The translations under genes and the position numbers were made by a program. Positions 1 through 7,076 of a stretch of DNA of 14,018 nucleotides are shown in pieces. Source of the DNA: JAOTYV01 sp041557595 (lineage in GTDB: Bacteria > Pseudomonadota > Alphaproteobacteria > UBA8366). The stretch covers positions 1-14,018 of the forward strand of contig JBFFGE010000125.1 of the NCBI GenBank assembly GCA_041557595.1, read 5' to 3'. The notes below the pieces were generated by a model that was not told where the DNA came from, did not search any database, and worked only from the letters and a program-made list of their open reading frames with translations. Position 1 is the first letter of the stretch. Every line of letters begins with the position of its first letter.

Positions 1-1
1 C

Positions 2-127
2 CCCCCCACGGCTCTAGAGAAGCGCAACCGTTCGGGAGACGGGCCGTCCTCGATGCCGGCCCGCCGCCCGCAACGATCCGGCGGAAACGACCGGCAGCGA
101 CAGCAATTCAGTGATGTGATCGAATGA
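2..127 (+). CDS. possible C-terminal tail of an unidentified gene
   Basis: Frame 2 is open from the window edge to a TGA at 125-127 and reads as a hydrophilic Arg/Gln-rich tail ending RQRQQFSDVIE. The stop lies directly before the hairpin at 128-161, as expected for the end of a transcription unit. Frame 1 is also open, to a TGA at 112-114, so the frame is not certain. No domain can be recognised in about 41 residues. Confidence 0.25.
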   Translation, partial: PPTALEKRNRSGDGPSSMPARRPQRSGGNDRQRQQFSDVIE

Positions 128-161
128 GACGAAAGGCGGTGCCAGTGCACCGCCTTTCGTC
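128..161. terminator. perfect hairpin, probable bidirectional terminator
   Basis: A perfect 15-bp inverted repeat (128-142 and 147-161, core GAAAGGCGGTGC) encloses a 4-base loop, CAGT. The right arm ends in CTTTCGTC followed by GTTT; the minus-strand copy ends the same way and is followed by TCATT. Only short T tracts follow, but the stem is long and GC-rich. It begins one base after a possible plus-strand stop (125-127) and lies 14 bases past the stop of the minus-strand gene at 176-442, so it sits where a shared terminator of two converging genes would be. Confidence 0.7.
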
Positions 162-175
162 GTTTGGCCGGCGCC

Positions 176-442
176 CTATTTCAGTCGGTCGATCAAGGCG
201 GTGAAGGCCTGGGCAATCCGCACCGCGCCGGCACGATGATCGAGCAGCATGTAATTCCCGGTTGCGCACCGGCCGATGCTGAACTGCGCTTCCTGCGCCC
301 CCGCCGGCTGGATTTCGAAAAAATCGGCATCCGGTTTCCGGGTACGCCGCACGGCCGCCCATTCCGCGTGCCGGATCATCGTCTCGGCAACCCGTTCGAA
401 TTCTGCGATATCCTGTTGGGTCAAATGATTATTGTTCTGCAA
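176..442 (-). CDS. small hypothetical protein, 88 aa
   Basis: I do not recognise this protein. It is 88 residues, soluble, without a signal peptide or membrane segment, and looks mixed alpha/beta: a helical start (DIAEFERVAETMIRHAEW), a middle with FFEIQPAG and FSIGRC that could be strands, and a C-terminal helix (RIAQAFTALIDRLK). The start used is a TTG at 442-440 with GGG only two bases upstream, so the true start is uncertain; an internal Met at residue 22 is an alternative. It is the only minus-strand gene here and ends just before the strong hairpin at 128-161, which supports it being a real transcription unit. Residue composition looks like a real protein rather than the Arg/Pro-rich readings typical of out-of-frame high-GC DNA. 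Confidence 0.5.
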   Translation of the reverse strand: MQNNNHLTQQDIAEFERVAETMIRHAEWAAVRRTRKPDADFFEIQPAGAQEAQFSIGRCATGNYMLLDHRAGAVRIAQAFTALIDRLK

Positions 443-780
443 TGCCCTGGAAGCCCCCTGCGTGCCTGCGGCGCCCCGACCGATGGAGCGCCCCCAATTT
501 AGGCCGTGCGGTATGTCCCGGAAATCGGCTCAAGGTGACGAGCATCCGGCGCAAACGGGTTAGCCGGAATAGGCGCATGCCGGCCCGCCCCCGACCTACC
601 GGAAACATTGTGTTCCGGCGACAGCGGCGTCCTACACCTTTGGGTTACTTTCGTCTTGATTTGGCAATCTTCATACTGCGCGCGCCCGCGGCCTTCAAGA
701 GCTTGCGGCGAAACAACGAATGAGCCCGTATCGGCGGTCGGGCGCGTCCGACCCGGCCACCGACGGCAGGGAGCAATGAG
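443..780. other. intergenic gap without a convincing gene
   Basis: This stretch between two divergently oriented genes must hold their promoters. An open plus-strand frame (442-723) reads as an Arg/Pro-rich shadow with no plausible ribosome binding site. A small imperfect dyad, CCGGAA-N8-TTCCGG, lies at 599-618. A locally AT-richer patch at about 637-680 is the likeliest promoter area for the PAS gene, but I cannot place convincing -35 and -10 boxes. No RNA gene is evident. Confidence 0.45.
768..773 (+). promoter_or_regulatory. ribosome binding site supporting GTG start
   Basis: AGGGAG lies 7 bases before the GTG at 781. An ATG at 776 gives only ATG-AGG-TGA in another frame and cannot be the start of the long gene, so the purine box favours the GTG. 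Confidence 0.6.
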
Positions 781-2334
781 GTGATCGCAGGCGCGGAAAA
801 GGGCCCCACGTTGTGGCGGCAGCTGACGTCCGCGCTGGACCGGCTCTCTAATCCCGTCGTCATTTCCGGCTATTGGCGGCGCGGCGGTGGCGTGGTGTTG
901 CATATCAACCCAGCCTGGACCGCGCTGACCGGCTACACCGCCGCCGAGCTGCTCGGCCGACCGGCGCTCGACGTTCTGTTTGGCCCACCGCCGCACGCCG
1001 AAGGCCGGAATTGGGTTCGCACACTGCTGAACGAAGAAAGCGCCGCCGACTTGCTGTCCATTGCGCCCCGTCGCGACGGCCATGCGGTCCCGGTCACGGT
1101 CAGCGGCTCGACCATCCGGTTTCCGGGTGAAGACGAGCAGTTTCTCATCTCCGCCCATGTCCCGGCCAATGGCGCCGAGGCTTCGGATACCGCGGGCGCC
1201 GACGGCGGTTGCAACATCCTGTCCTTCGGGCTGCCGAACGGCAATGGCGAAGTGCGGGAAAACCAACGCCAGGCGGAAGCCCTGATCGCCGCCCAGATCG
1301 GCTTTCAGCACACCCTGGTTTCCTGCCCATTCGGCGTCGAACGGATCGATCGCACCGGCCGCATCCTCTACGCCAATCCGATCTACCACGAGATCTTGGG
1401 ATACGAGGAAAATGCGCTCATTGGCGAGAATGTCTTCGAGCGCCTGCAGGAACCCGACGGTCGACGCGCCCTCCGCGCCTATCTCCGCCATGTGTTTACG
1501 AAACGTCCAAAGGCAACCCCGATCTTCACCAGCTATCGCCGCCGGGATGGCACGTTGATCGACGTGCGGCTCGACTGGGCCTATGAACACGGCCGGAATG
1601 GTGGAATCACCGGGCTGATCTCGGTGGTGACGCCTTTGTCGGACCGGCCCAGACCGGATACGACTGCGGCGGCGGAGGATGAACCGGCAGCATCGCCGGA
1701 CCAATCCGGCGAGCCGGCTGGCCCCGCGGCGCGCACCCCGGACGCCGACCGGGCGCTGCATTACTCGCTCTATGCCGCGCGGGTATGGACGTCGATCCTG
1801 ACCCAGCGGCATCCGGAAGACCAGGACGCCGATACCCTGGAGAAAATCGACAAGAGCCTGAGCGAAGCGCTCCATCTGCTCGGCGCGGATCGCCCGCCGG
1901 ACGTGCCCGCATCCGCCTATTACGAGGAAAGCAGCCCGCTGCAGGGACAGGTGGTCGTCGTCATCGAGCCGTCGGACGTGCTGCGATCGAGCATGCTCGA
2001 TCTGTTGCAGAGCTGGGGTTGCCGGGCGGTCGGCGTCGATCTGCCGGAAAACGCGGTGGAGCGCCTCGTCCGCGCGGGCCGGCTGCCCGATCTGATTGTC
2101 TGCGATCTGGCGCTCGGTATCGGCCTCGGCGGCGACAGCGCGATCCGTCTGTTATGGCGCCGCTACGGGGCGGGAATACCCGCCGTGCTGGTCACCGAAG
2201 AACCCGCGCCCGACCTCGAAAAATTCGCTGCATCGGTCGGCATGAAAGTGTTGCGCCAGCCGCTCCATCCGATTGAGCTGCGCAGCGCGCTGCTCGGCCT
2301 GTGGCGCGAAAAGAACGAGGATCACACGCGCTGA
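781..2334 (+). CDS. PAS-PAS-receiver signalling protein with degenerate receiver
   Basis: This 517-aa cytoplasmic protein has two PAS sensor domains and a C-terminal response-regulator receiver fold. PAS-1 covers about residues 20-125 (NPAWTALTGYTAAELLGRP). PAS-2 covers about 175-283 (VERIDRTGRILYANP, then EILGYEENALIGENVFE). An Ala/Pro-rich linker (about 288-320) leads to a helical piece (about 322-368) and the receiver (about 391-508). I see no HisKA or HATPase_c motif, so it is not a kinase by itself; it may scaffold or modulate another two-component system. In the receiver the phosphoacceptor Asp442 (IVCDLAL) and Thr472 (LVTEE) are present. The usual acidic pair is Glu396-Pro397, and the conserved Lys before Pro is Gln493 (LRQP). 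PAS-1 and PAS-2 lack the LOV cysteine motif, so ligand or cofactor is unknown. It stands alone; the next gene converges 35 bp away. Confidence 0.88.
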   Translation: MIAGAEKGPTLWRQLTSALDRLSNPVVISGYWRRGGGVVLHINPAWTALTGYTAAELLGRPALDVLFGPPPHAEGRNWVRTLLNEESAADLLSIAPRRDGHAVPVTVSGSTIRFPGEDEQFLISAHVPANGAEASDTAGADGGCNILSFGLPNGNGEVRENQRQAEALIAAQIGFQHTLVSCPFGVERIDRTGRILYANPIYHEILGYEENALIGENVFERLQEPDGRRALRAYLRHVFTKRPKATPIFTSYRRRDGTLIDVRLDWAYEHGRNGGITGLISVVTPLSDRPRPDTTAAAEDEPAASPDQSGEPAGPAARTPDADRALHYSLYAARVWTSILTQRHPEDQDADTLEKIDKSLSEALHLLGADRPPDVPASAYYEESSPLQGQVVVVIEPSDVLRSSMLDLLQSWGCRAVGVDLPENAVERLVRAGRLPDLIVCDLALGIGLGGDSAIRLLWRRYGAGIPAVLVTEEPAPDLEKFAASVGMKVLRQPLHPIELRSALLGLWREKNEDHTR

Positions 2335-2369
2335 ACCGGCCGAACCGCGCGGCGGCGTGAGCCGGAAAC

Positions 2370-2609
2370 CTACTGTCCCGGCGCGCCCTTCAGGACAGAA
2401 ACGATGTCGTCCAGGGACTCGATGCCGACGACCAGCGCGGCATCCAGCTGCGTCGCCATCGACGCTTCGATGCCCAGGATCAGGCGCATATGGCCAAGGC
2501 TGGTCCATGCCTCGACGGTATCGATCGACGCGTCGTCCGGCACTTCGTCGGCGGTCAACTCCAGCGCATCGGCCAGCAGTCCGCGCGCGCGCGCCCGCAA
2601 ATCATCCAT
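2370..2609 (-). CDS. acyl carrier protein
   Basis: This is a 79-aa acidic, helical carrier protein of the phosphopantetheine-binding family, about the size of AcpP or DltC. The prosthetic-group site is Ser37 in EAWTSLGHMRLI; Thr replaces the Asp of the classic DSL motif, while the WxSLGHM pattern is common in specialised carriers. Flanking helices are DLRARARGLLADALEL and SLDDIVSVLKG. The holo form would carry an acyl group as a thioester on 4'-phosphopantetheine, added by an unlinked phosphopantetheinyl transferase. It begins 21 bp after the adenylating enzyme on the same strand, with AAGGG 7 bases before its ATG, so the two are almost certainly cotranscribed. The obvious inference is that the enzyme loads this carrier. 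It is not a housekeeping AcpP by context, since no fatty acid synthesis genes are next to it. Confidence 0.88.
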   Translation of the reverse strand: MDDLRARARGLLADALELTADEVPDDASIDTVEAWTSLGHMRLILGIEASMATQLDAALVVGIESLDDIVSVLKGAPGQ

Positions 2610-2630
2610 CGCAATGCCCTTCCCGCTCGA

Positions 2631-4106
2631 TCAGCCCGGATCCTGCCGCAAACAATGGTCGCGTACCGCGTCCCGCTTTACCTTGCCCCGGTCGCTCTTG
2701 GGAATTTCGGCGACCACGAACCAGCGATCCGGTACGCATTCGGCCTTGATACGGGCGCGGCACCAATCACGCAAGTCCGCGATGGCAGGCGCCGGCGGCG
2801 CATCGGACCGACGCGCCACGAGGGTCACCGCGACGCCGATGATTTCGCCGCTCACCGGGTCCGGCAGCCCGAAGCAGCATGCCTCGGCCACCCCTGGATG
2901 GCGTTCCAGCAACAGATCCACCTCCTCCGGGTGCACTTTTATGCCGGCCTTGTTGATCTCCGACTTGCGCCGGCCGACAAGCCGAATTCGGCCGTCGTCG
3001 TCGATGTGTCCGGTATCGCCCGTGTGGTACCAGCCGTCCCGGAGAACGGAATTCGTCAGATCCGGCCGTGCGTGATACCCCGACATGAGCGACGGGGTCT
3101 GCACCAGAAGCTCCCCCTCGCCCCGGCGGCGCGGCGTGCCGTCCTCCGCCAGGACCGCGGCGCATCCGCCCCACATGGCGCCGATCAGGCCGTCCTCCGC
3201 CGGCCCATCGGCCAGCGACGCACCCGCGATCCAGTTCGCGGTTTCGGTTATGCCGTACATGTTGACCACGCTATCGGTGCCCGCCCAACGCGCGACATCC
3301 TGCCAAAGCGCCGAAGACAAGGGCGCCGAGCCGATGTGGATACGTTGAAGGCAAGGCGGCGCGGGCTCGGCCGACAGCCGCAGCGCCATCCGCCAGAAGG
3401 CCGGGACCGAACTCATGAAGGTGATGTCCTGCCGTCCCAACGTCGCGCCCAGATCGACCATCTCCTTCATTGCCGGCCCAGGCCACAGAAAGAGATCGCC
3501 GCCGGCGAACAGCGGAGTCAGGCAGTTGCCGATCAAACCGTGGCCGAAATGGGTCGGCAAGACGCACAGGGATCGCGCCAAACTGCCGTCGCCCATATGA
3601 GCGCGATTCAACCCGATTCGGGCAAACAGCGACCGCAAACTATGGACAACTCCCTTGGGCGCACCCGTGGTGCCGGACGTAAAGAGGATCAGCGCCGGAT
3701 CATCCAATGAGCGAAGTATTTTTCCTAACCCATCAAATTTGCTTATTCTTTCACGATCCGTCCGCAGGGCGGCTATGCCGTCGGGCAGCGCAGAACCGGT
3801 TTCATCCCCGGTCAGGATCGCGGCCGGATTCAGGAATTCTCCGATGACCGACATCTCACCGGCGGTCAGGCCCGGATTGACGCAGACCGCGCAGCCGCCG
3901 GACGCCCAAACGCCGAACAGATCGGCAAAGAATAACGGCGTGCCGCCATGGGCGATGACCACATGCGGCCGCTCGGGCGCAACATAGGGGCGCACCAGCG
4001 TCGCGGTGCGCTCGGCGCCGCGCGCCAGATCCTCAGCCGACCATCGGGTACCCTGGCGCAAATCCGTGACCGAACCCAGGCCGCCGAAATCAATGGTGCT
4101 GCTCAT
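2631..4106 (-). CDS. AMP-dependent acyl-CoA/acyl-ACP synthetase (AMP-binding enzyme)
   Basis: This 491-aa enzyme belongs to the class I adenylate-forming superfamily: acid plus ATP gives acyl-AMP, then transfer to a thiol. The signatures are in order: P-loop TSGTTGAPKG at 143-152, YGITE at 284-288, YHTGD at 360-364, GRRKSEINKAGIKVHPEEVD at 378-397 (hinge region), and SDRGKVKRD with the expected catalytic Lys475. Length is close to other stand-alone ligases and no carrier domain is fused; the carrier is the next gene. The frame stays open to an ATG at 4187, but I prefer the ATG at 4106. The extra 27 residues are Arg/Cys-rich and unlike the family, and a possible -10 box (TATACT, 4136-4141) lies between the two. 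Neither start has a clear ribosome site. The acid substrate is not deducible. It diverges from the oxygenase gene at 4261. Confidence 0.88.
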   Translation of the reverse strand: MSSTIDFGGLGSVTDLRQGTRWSAEDLARGAERTATLVRPYVAPERPHVVIAHGGTPLFFADLFGVWASGGCAVCVNPGLTAGEMSVIGEFLNPAAILTGDETGSALPDGIAALRTDRERISKFDGLGKILRSLDDPALILFTSGTTGAPKGVVHSLRSLFARIGLNRAHMGDGSLARSLCVLPTHFGHGLIGNCLTPLFAGGDLFLWPGPAMKEMVDLGATLGRQDITFMSSVPAFWRMALRLSAEPAPPCLQRIHIGSAPLSSALWQDVARWAGTDSVVNMYGITETANWIAGASLADGPAEDGLIGAMWGGCAAVLAEDGTPRRRGEGELLVQTPSLMSGYHARPDLTNSVLRDGWYHTGDTGHIDDDGRIRLVGRRKSEINKAGIKVHPEEVDLLLERHPGVAEACCFGLPDPVSGEIIGVAVTLVARRSDAPPAPAIADLRDWCRARIKAECVPDRWFVVAEIPKSDRGKVKRDAVRDHCLRQDPG

Positions 4107-4135
4107 GCGGCGACAGTAATCGACGCGCCGCCGGC

Positions 4136-4141
4136 AGTATA
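4136..4141 (-). promoter_or_regulatory. possible -10 box for the ligase-ACP pair
   Basis: On the minus strand TATACT occurs here, 29 bases before the ATG at 4106, which would give a leader of roughly 20-25 bases. No good -35 match is seen 16-18 bases upstream. If real, it rules out the longer start at 4187. Confidence 0.3.
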
Positions 4142-4204
4142 GCGCCACCCTACCCGTCCGGAGATTTGGCCTGTCCAAATGCGCCATTCGCCGGGCGCTA
4201 TGAT

Positions 4205-4234
4205 TTGCCTAATATTCATAGGTAGGCGTCTAAT
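4205..4234 (+). promoter_or_regulatory. possible sigma-70-type promoter for the oxygenase gene
   Basis: TTGCCT (4205-4210) and TCTAAT (4229-4234) are separated by 18 bases and match 4/6 and 5/6 of the consensus. Transcription would begin near 4241, about 20 bases before the ATG at 4261. The spacer also contains an AT-rich dyad, GCCTA (4207-4211) and TAGGC (4223-4227), which could be an operator. Confidence 0.35.
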
Positions 4235-4260
4235 TCACGCCACTGCAGCCGGATAGGGCA

Positions 4261-5100
4261 ATGAACCGAGGCTATATCGACACGTTTCATCAGCAGGGAT
4301 TTGCCGTGATCCGCGGTGTTTTCAGGGCTGACGAAATCGCCGAGGCCGCGGCCGCCTTCGACCGGGTCCGCGCGCGGGCGCTGGAATATCGCACGAGCTT
4401 CCGCCATCAGAACGTGTTCTTCCAATTGAGCGAAGATCCGTCGATCGGCAAGCAGGTACGGCTCGTCCAATGGCCATCGTATTTCGACGAGACACTGAAC
4501 CGTATTCGGCTCGACCGCCGGTTGCGCGATGTTCTCGCCCCGCTGATCGGCAAATCCTTGAAACAGATCATCAATCAGATGCACTGGAAGCAGCCGGGCG
4601 CCGCCCAAACCAGCTTCGGCTATCATCAGGATATTTGGTTCCGCCGCCCCCGCACTGCGTATCGCGACCCGGAATCCAGCTTCATCCAGACGGGCATCGC
4701 CATCGATCCGCATAATGCCGCAAACGGAGCGATGACGTTCTATCCCGGCAGCCATCGGCGCGGCGCGTTCAGCCTGCCGGGGGAACGCCGGATCATGGAC
4801 CGGTCGATGGATGCGCGCGATCTGCGCGCCCTCGGCCTGGACCCGGCGGACGCGATCACCGTCGAAATGGCGCCCGGCGACATCGCCATCTGGAACCTGT
4901 TTACCCTGCATGGATCGGGGCCGAACACGACCGGCGGCGACCGGCGGCTCTACATCAATGGCTATGTATCGGCGGATAAGTGCGATCGCGGCGAATGGGC
5001 CTTCCTCGATGGCGCCCCCTGCGCGCTCGGCGAACCGGCGCTGGTCCATTACGAGGACCTCTACCGACGGCCCCAGCCGCACTATGTGGATACGATTTAA
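4261..5100 (+). CDS. phytanoyl-CoA dioxygenase (PhyH) family Fe(II)/2-oxoglutarate oxygenase
   Basis: This 279-aa protein has the PhyH-type double-stranded beta-helix oxygenase pattern and is full length for the family. The N-terminus (YIDTFHQQGFAVIRGVF) is typical. The iron ligands are expected to be His122 and Asp124 (YHQDIWF) and His217 (LHGSGPN), with Arg228 or Arg229 (DRRLYINGY) binding the 2-oxoglutarate carboxylate. GAMTFYPGSHRRG (156-168) is the usual loop between them. The intact HxD points to a hydroxylase; carrier-dependent halogenases of this superfamily replace the Asp with Ala or Gly. It lies 154 bp from, and divergent to, the adenylating-enzyme/carrier pair, so a carrier-bound acyl group is a reasonable but unproven substrate. 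The start ATG has GGATAGGG ending 2 bases before it. A probable terminator follows within ten bases of the stop. Confidence 0.88.
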   Translation: MNRGYIDTFHQQGFAVIRGVFRADEIAEAAAAFDRVRARALEYRTSFRHQNVFFQLSEDPSIGKQVRLVQWPSYFDETLNRIRLDRRLRDVLAPLIGKSLKQIINQMHWKQPGAAQTSFGYHQDIWFRRPRTAYRDPESSFIQTGIAIDPHNAANGAMTFYPGSHRRGAFSLPGERRIMDRSMDARDLRALGLDPADAITVEMAPGDIAIWNLFTLHGSGPNTTGGDRRLYINGYVSADKCDRGEWAFLDGAPCALGEPALVHYEDLYRRPQPHYVDTI

Positions 5101-5107
5101 AAGGCCC

Positions 5108-5127
5108 CCCGGAAAAACCCGGGTTTT
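5108..5127 (+). terminator. probable rho-independent terminator of the oxygenase gene
   Basis: CCCGG (5108-5112), a 6-base loop AAAAAC and CCGGG (5119-5123) form a short GC stem followed at once by TTTT (5124-5127). It starts 8 bases after the stop codon. AAAACCCGGGTTTT (5114-5127) is also a perfect 14-bp palindrome. Confidence 0.5.
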
Positions 5128-5158
5128 GACTCGGCTGGCCATTGCCGATCAGATCAAC

Positions 5159-5188
5159 CTGCCTTTAATTGGAATTAATTAAAGGCAG
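5159..5188. repeat. perfect 12-bp inverted repeat, AT-rich hairpin
   Basis: CTGCCTTTAATT (5159-5170) and AATTAAAGGCAG (5177-5188) are perfect reverse complements around a 6-base spacer, GGAATT. The plus strand continues with GAAAAATT rather than a T tract, while a minus-strand transcript would have its T tract before the stem. It is therefore a poor standard terminator. It could be a protein-binding dyad, part of a small RNA, or a second transcription stop for the converging units. Confidence 0.6.
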
Positions 5189-5393
5189 AAAAATTGGCGG
5201 AGCGCCCGTCGACAATCCCTGATTCATCCCGCCTGCCCACGTGATTTATCCCGGTCGTCAACAAGGCGACATCCGCCATGAACACACCCTAAAGCTAAAG
5301 GGTTAACAGAGTTTTTATAAAAATACGCCGGACTGCCTTATTTTGACCCATATTCAGTAAAATTTTGCGGCTCGGCGGGTAAAAACGGCTGAT

Positions 5394-7076
5394 TTAGGCG
5401 GGCTCGCCGTCAATCTCAAGACCATAGACGCCGCGCGCGACTTGTTCCGAAATATAACCATCCGCCAGATCGCGCGCCACGGCGGCGCGCGGCCGCGATT
5501 TGGGGTCACCAAAGCCGCCGCCGCCGGAGGTTTCCAGCCGCACCACGTCGCCTCGCCGCAATTCGAGGCCCGAAAGTTTCGAGCCCGGTTCCCGGACCTG
5601 GCCATTGCGCCGGATCAGCAACCGGCCGACATGCGCCGGCTGCCCGCCATCGAGACCGTAGGGCGGATGCCGGAACCGCTCGAAACTGGTCGCCAGCACG
5701 CCATCCGCCGCCTCCAGCCGGAATTCCCGATAGAGCCCCAACCCGCCGCGCGTTCGCCCGGCGCCGCCGGAATCCGGCACCAAACCATAGCCGCTGAACG
5801 TCACCGCATGGCTGCTTTCGACCATCTCCAGCGGCGAATTGGCGAGATTGTGAAAGCCCGCGGAAAAGGCATTGGCGCCATCTTCCTCCGGATGCGCGCC
5901 CCAGCCACCGACCTCGATCTCGAGATAAACATCGGGCGCCCCGGTGGGTTTCCGCATGCCCACCGAATAGACATAACTGACGCCGTAATACGCCGCCGGG
6001 ATTCGGTCGGGCACCGCCTGCGCCAGCGCCCCCATCACCGCGTTGACGATGCGGTGGCCGGTGAGCATGCGGTTGACGACCGGCGCGGGATGGCGGCAAT
6101 TCACCACGGAGCCCTCGGGCGCGATAAGCTCGATCGGCCTGTAGCAGCCTGAATTGGCAGCGAAATCGCCACCTGCCGCGCTCATAACAGCAAAATAAAC
6201 CGCCGATTTCGACATGTTGAGCGTGCAATTGACCGAACCGCGCGCCTGCGGGCTGGAGCCAGTGAAGTCGACCACCGCCCGATCACCCTCGATGGTCACG
6301 GCTACCCGGACCGGTAGGGACTGGTCGCTGAAACCGTCATCGTCGACGAAATCCTCGAATTCATACACGCCGTCGGGCATCGCGCGCAGCGCGGCCCGCA
6401 TGGCCTGCTCCGACTGGTCCATGATGCGCTCGGTGGCCGCGCGAAGCGGGCCCGTGCCGTAGCGCCGCGCTATCTGCGTCAGTTCCGCCGCGCCGATTTC
6501 CAGCGCCGCCATTTGCGACGCCAGATCGCCGGCCAGCTTTTCCCGCTCGCGGCTGTTATTGAGGATCAGCCCGTGCACCGCCTCGTTGCGCCGCCCGCCT
6601 TCGTACAGCTTGAGCGGTTGAATGCGCAGCCCTTCCTGATAGATCTCGGTCGCCATCGGATCGTAACTGCCGGGCGCGCCGCCACCGACATCGATGTGGT
6701 GGCACAGCGCGCCGACGATCGCGATCGCCGCGCCGTCCACATGGACCGGCCGGAACGCCAAAATATCCGGCAGATGCTGGCCGCCGCAATACGGGTCGTT
6801 GGTGATGACCACGTCCCCCTCGTTCCACTCGGACAGGGGAACATGGCCTTGAAGAATATCCTCGAGGCAGGTCGCCATCGAGTTGAGATGCACAGGTATC
6901 CGCGTCGCCTGGGCAATATTGCGCCCCTCGGAATCGAAAATCGCCGTCGAGAAATCGAGCATTTCGCGGATCACGGTCGAGCGGCTGGTACGCCAGATCG
7001 TGACGCTCATCTGCTCCGAGGCTGCAACGAGCGCGTTGCGGATGATCTCCAGCTGGATCGGGTCTACATCGGTCAT
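5394..7076 (-). CDS. hyuB: hydantoinase B / 5-oxoprolinase beta-type subunit (pair 1)
   Basis: This 560-aa protein is a full-length HyuB-family subunit, partner of HyuA in ATP-dependent opening of cyclic amides such as hydantoins or 5-oxoproline, or related carboxylation chemistry. Family signatures seen in order are PIQLEIIRNAL at the N-terminus, NDPYCGGQHLPDI, CHHIDVGG, EIYQEGLRI, FTGSSPQARGSVN, TGHRIVNAVMGALAQ, DSGGAGRTRGGLG and GGGGFGDP with a regular C-terminal tail. The start ATG at 7076 overlaps the TGA of hyuA-1 by 4 bp (ATGA), indicating translational coupling, and AGAGG lies 4 bases before it. The frame is open further to 7259, but that extension overlaps hyuA and reads as Arg-rich shadow. 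It is intact, although its paired hyuA carries a premature stop. It is the last gene of the four-gene minus-strand operon. The substrate is not deducible from sequence. Confidence 0.92.
   Translation of the reverse strand: MTDVDPIQLEIIRNALVAASEQMSVTIWRTSRSTVIREMLDFSTAIFDSEGRNIAQATRIPVHLNSMATCLEDILQGHVPLSEWNEGDVVITNDPYCGGQHLPDILAFRPVHVDGAAIAIVGALCHHIDVGGGAPGSYDPMATEIYQEGLRIQPLKLYEGGRRNEAVHGLILNNSREREKLAGDLASQMAALEIGAAELTQIARRYGTGPLRAATERIMDQSEQAMRAALRAMPDGVYEFEDFVDDDGFSDQSLPVRVAVTIEGDRAVVDFTGSSPQARGSVNCTLNMSKSAVYFAVMSAAGGDFAANSGCYRPIELIAPEGSVVNCRHPAPVVNRMLTGHRIVNAVMGALAQAVPDRIPAAYYGVSYVYSVGMRKPTGAPDVYLEIEVGGWGAHPEEDGANAFSAGFHNLANSPLEMVESSHAVTFSGYGLVPDSGGAGRTRGGLGLYREFRLEAADGVLATSFERFRHPPYGLDGGQPAHVGRLLIRRNGQVREPGSKLSGLELRRGDVVRLETSGGGGFGDPKSRPRAAVARDLADGYISEQVARGVYGLEIDGEPA

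Larger units (their letters stand above)
5101..5393. other. AT-rich convergent intergenic region
   Basis: No gene is visible in this 293-bp gap between two converging genes. It is clearly AT-richer than its surroundings, especially 5160-5190 and 5280-5395. It holds the terminator at 5108-5127, a perfect AT-rich hairpin at 5159-5188 and the palindrome TTTTTATAAAAA at 5312-5323. Only tiny open frames occur, such as one beginning at 5278 that stops after four codons. It may be a relic, a double-terminator zone or a small-RNA locus; nothing in the sequence decides this. Confidence 0.5.

Noticed and set aside
442..723. 93-aa plus-strand open frame upstream of the PAS gene
   Set aside because: Arg/Pro-rich, no ribosome site, no recognisable fold; treated as non-coding.
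781..1630. LOV photoreceptor reading of the PAS domains
   Set aside because: The flavin-binding cysteine motif of LOV domains is absent in both PAS domains.
499..1875. 458-aa minus-strand open frame opposite the PAS gene
   Set aside because: Arg/Gly/Ala-rich antisense reading of a clearly coding gene; typical shadow in high-GC DNA with no domain.
2335..2369. Terminator between the converging PAS gene and ACP
   Set aside because: Only weak GC dyads (CCGGC...GCCGG with a 20-base interior) and no T tract on either strand.
2490..3710. 406-aa plus-strand open frame opposite the ligase
   Set aside because: Antisense shadow; the minus strand carries all the adenylating-enzyme motifs in order.
4261..5100. 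Fe/2-oxoglutarate halogenase
   Set aside because: The metal site has HQD with an intact Asp124; halogenases of this superfamily replace that Asp with a small residue.
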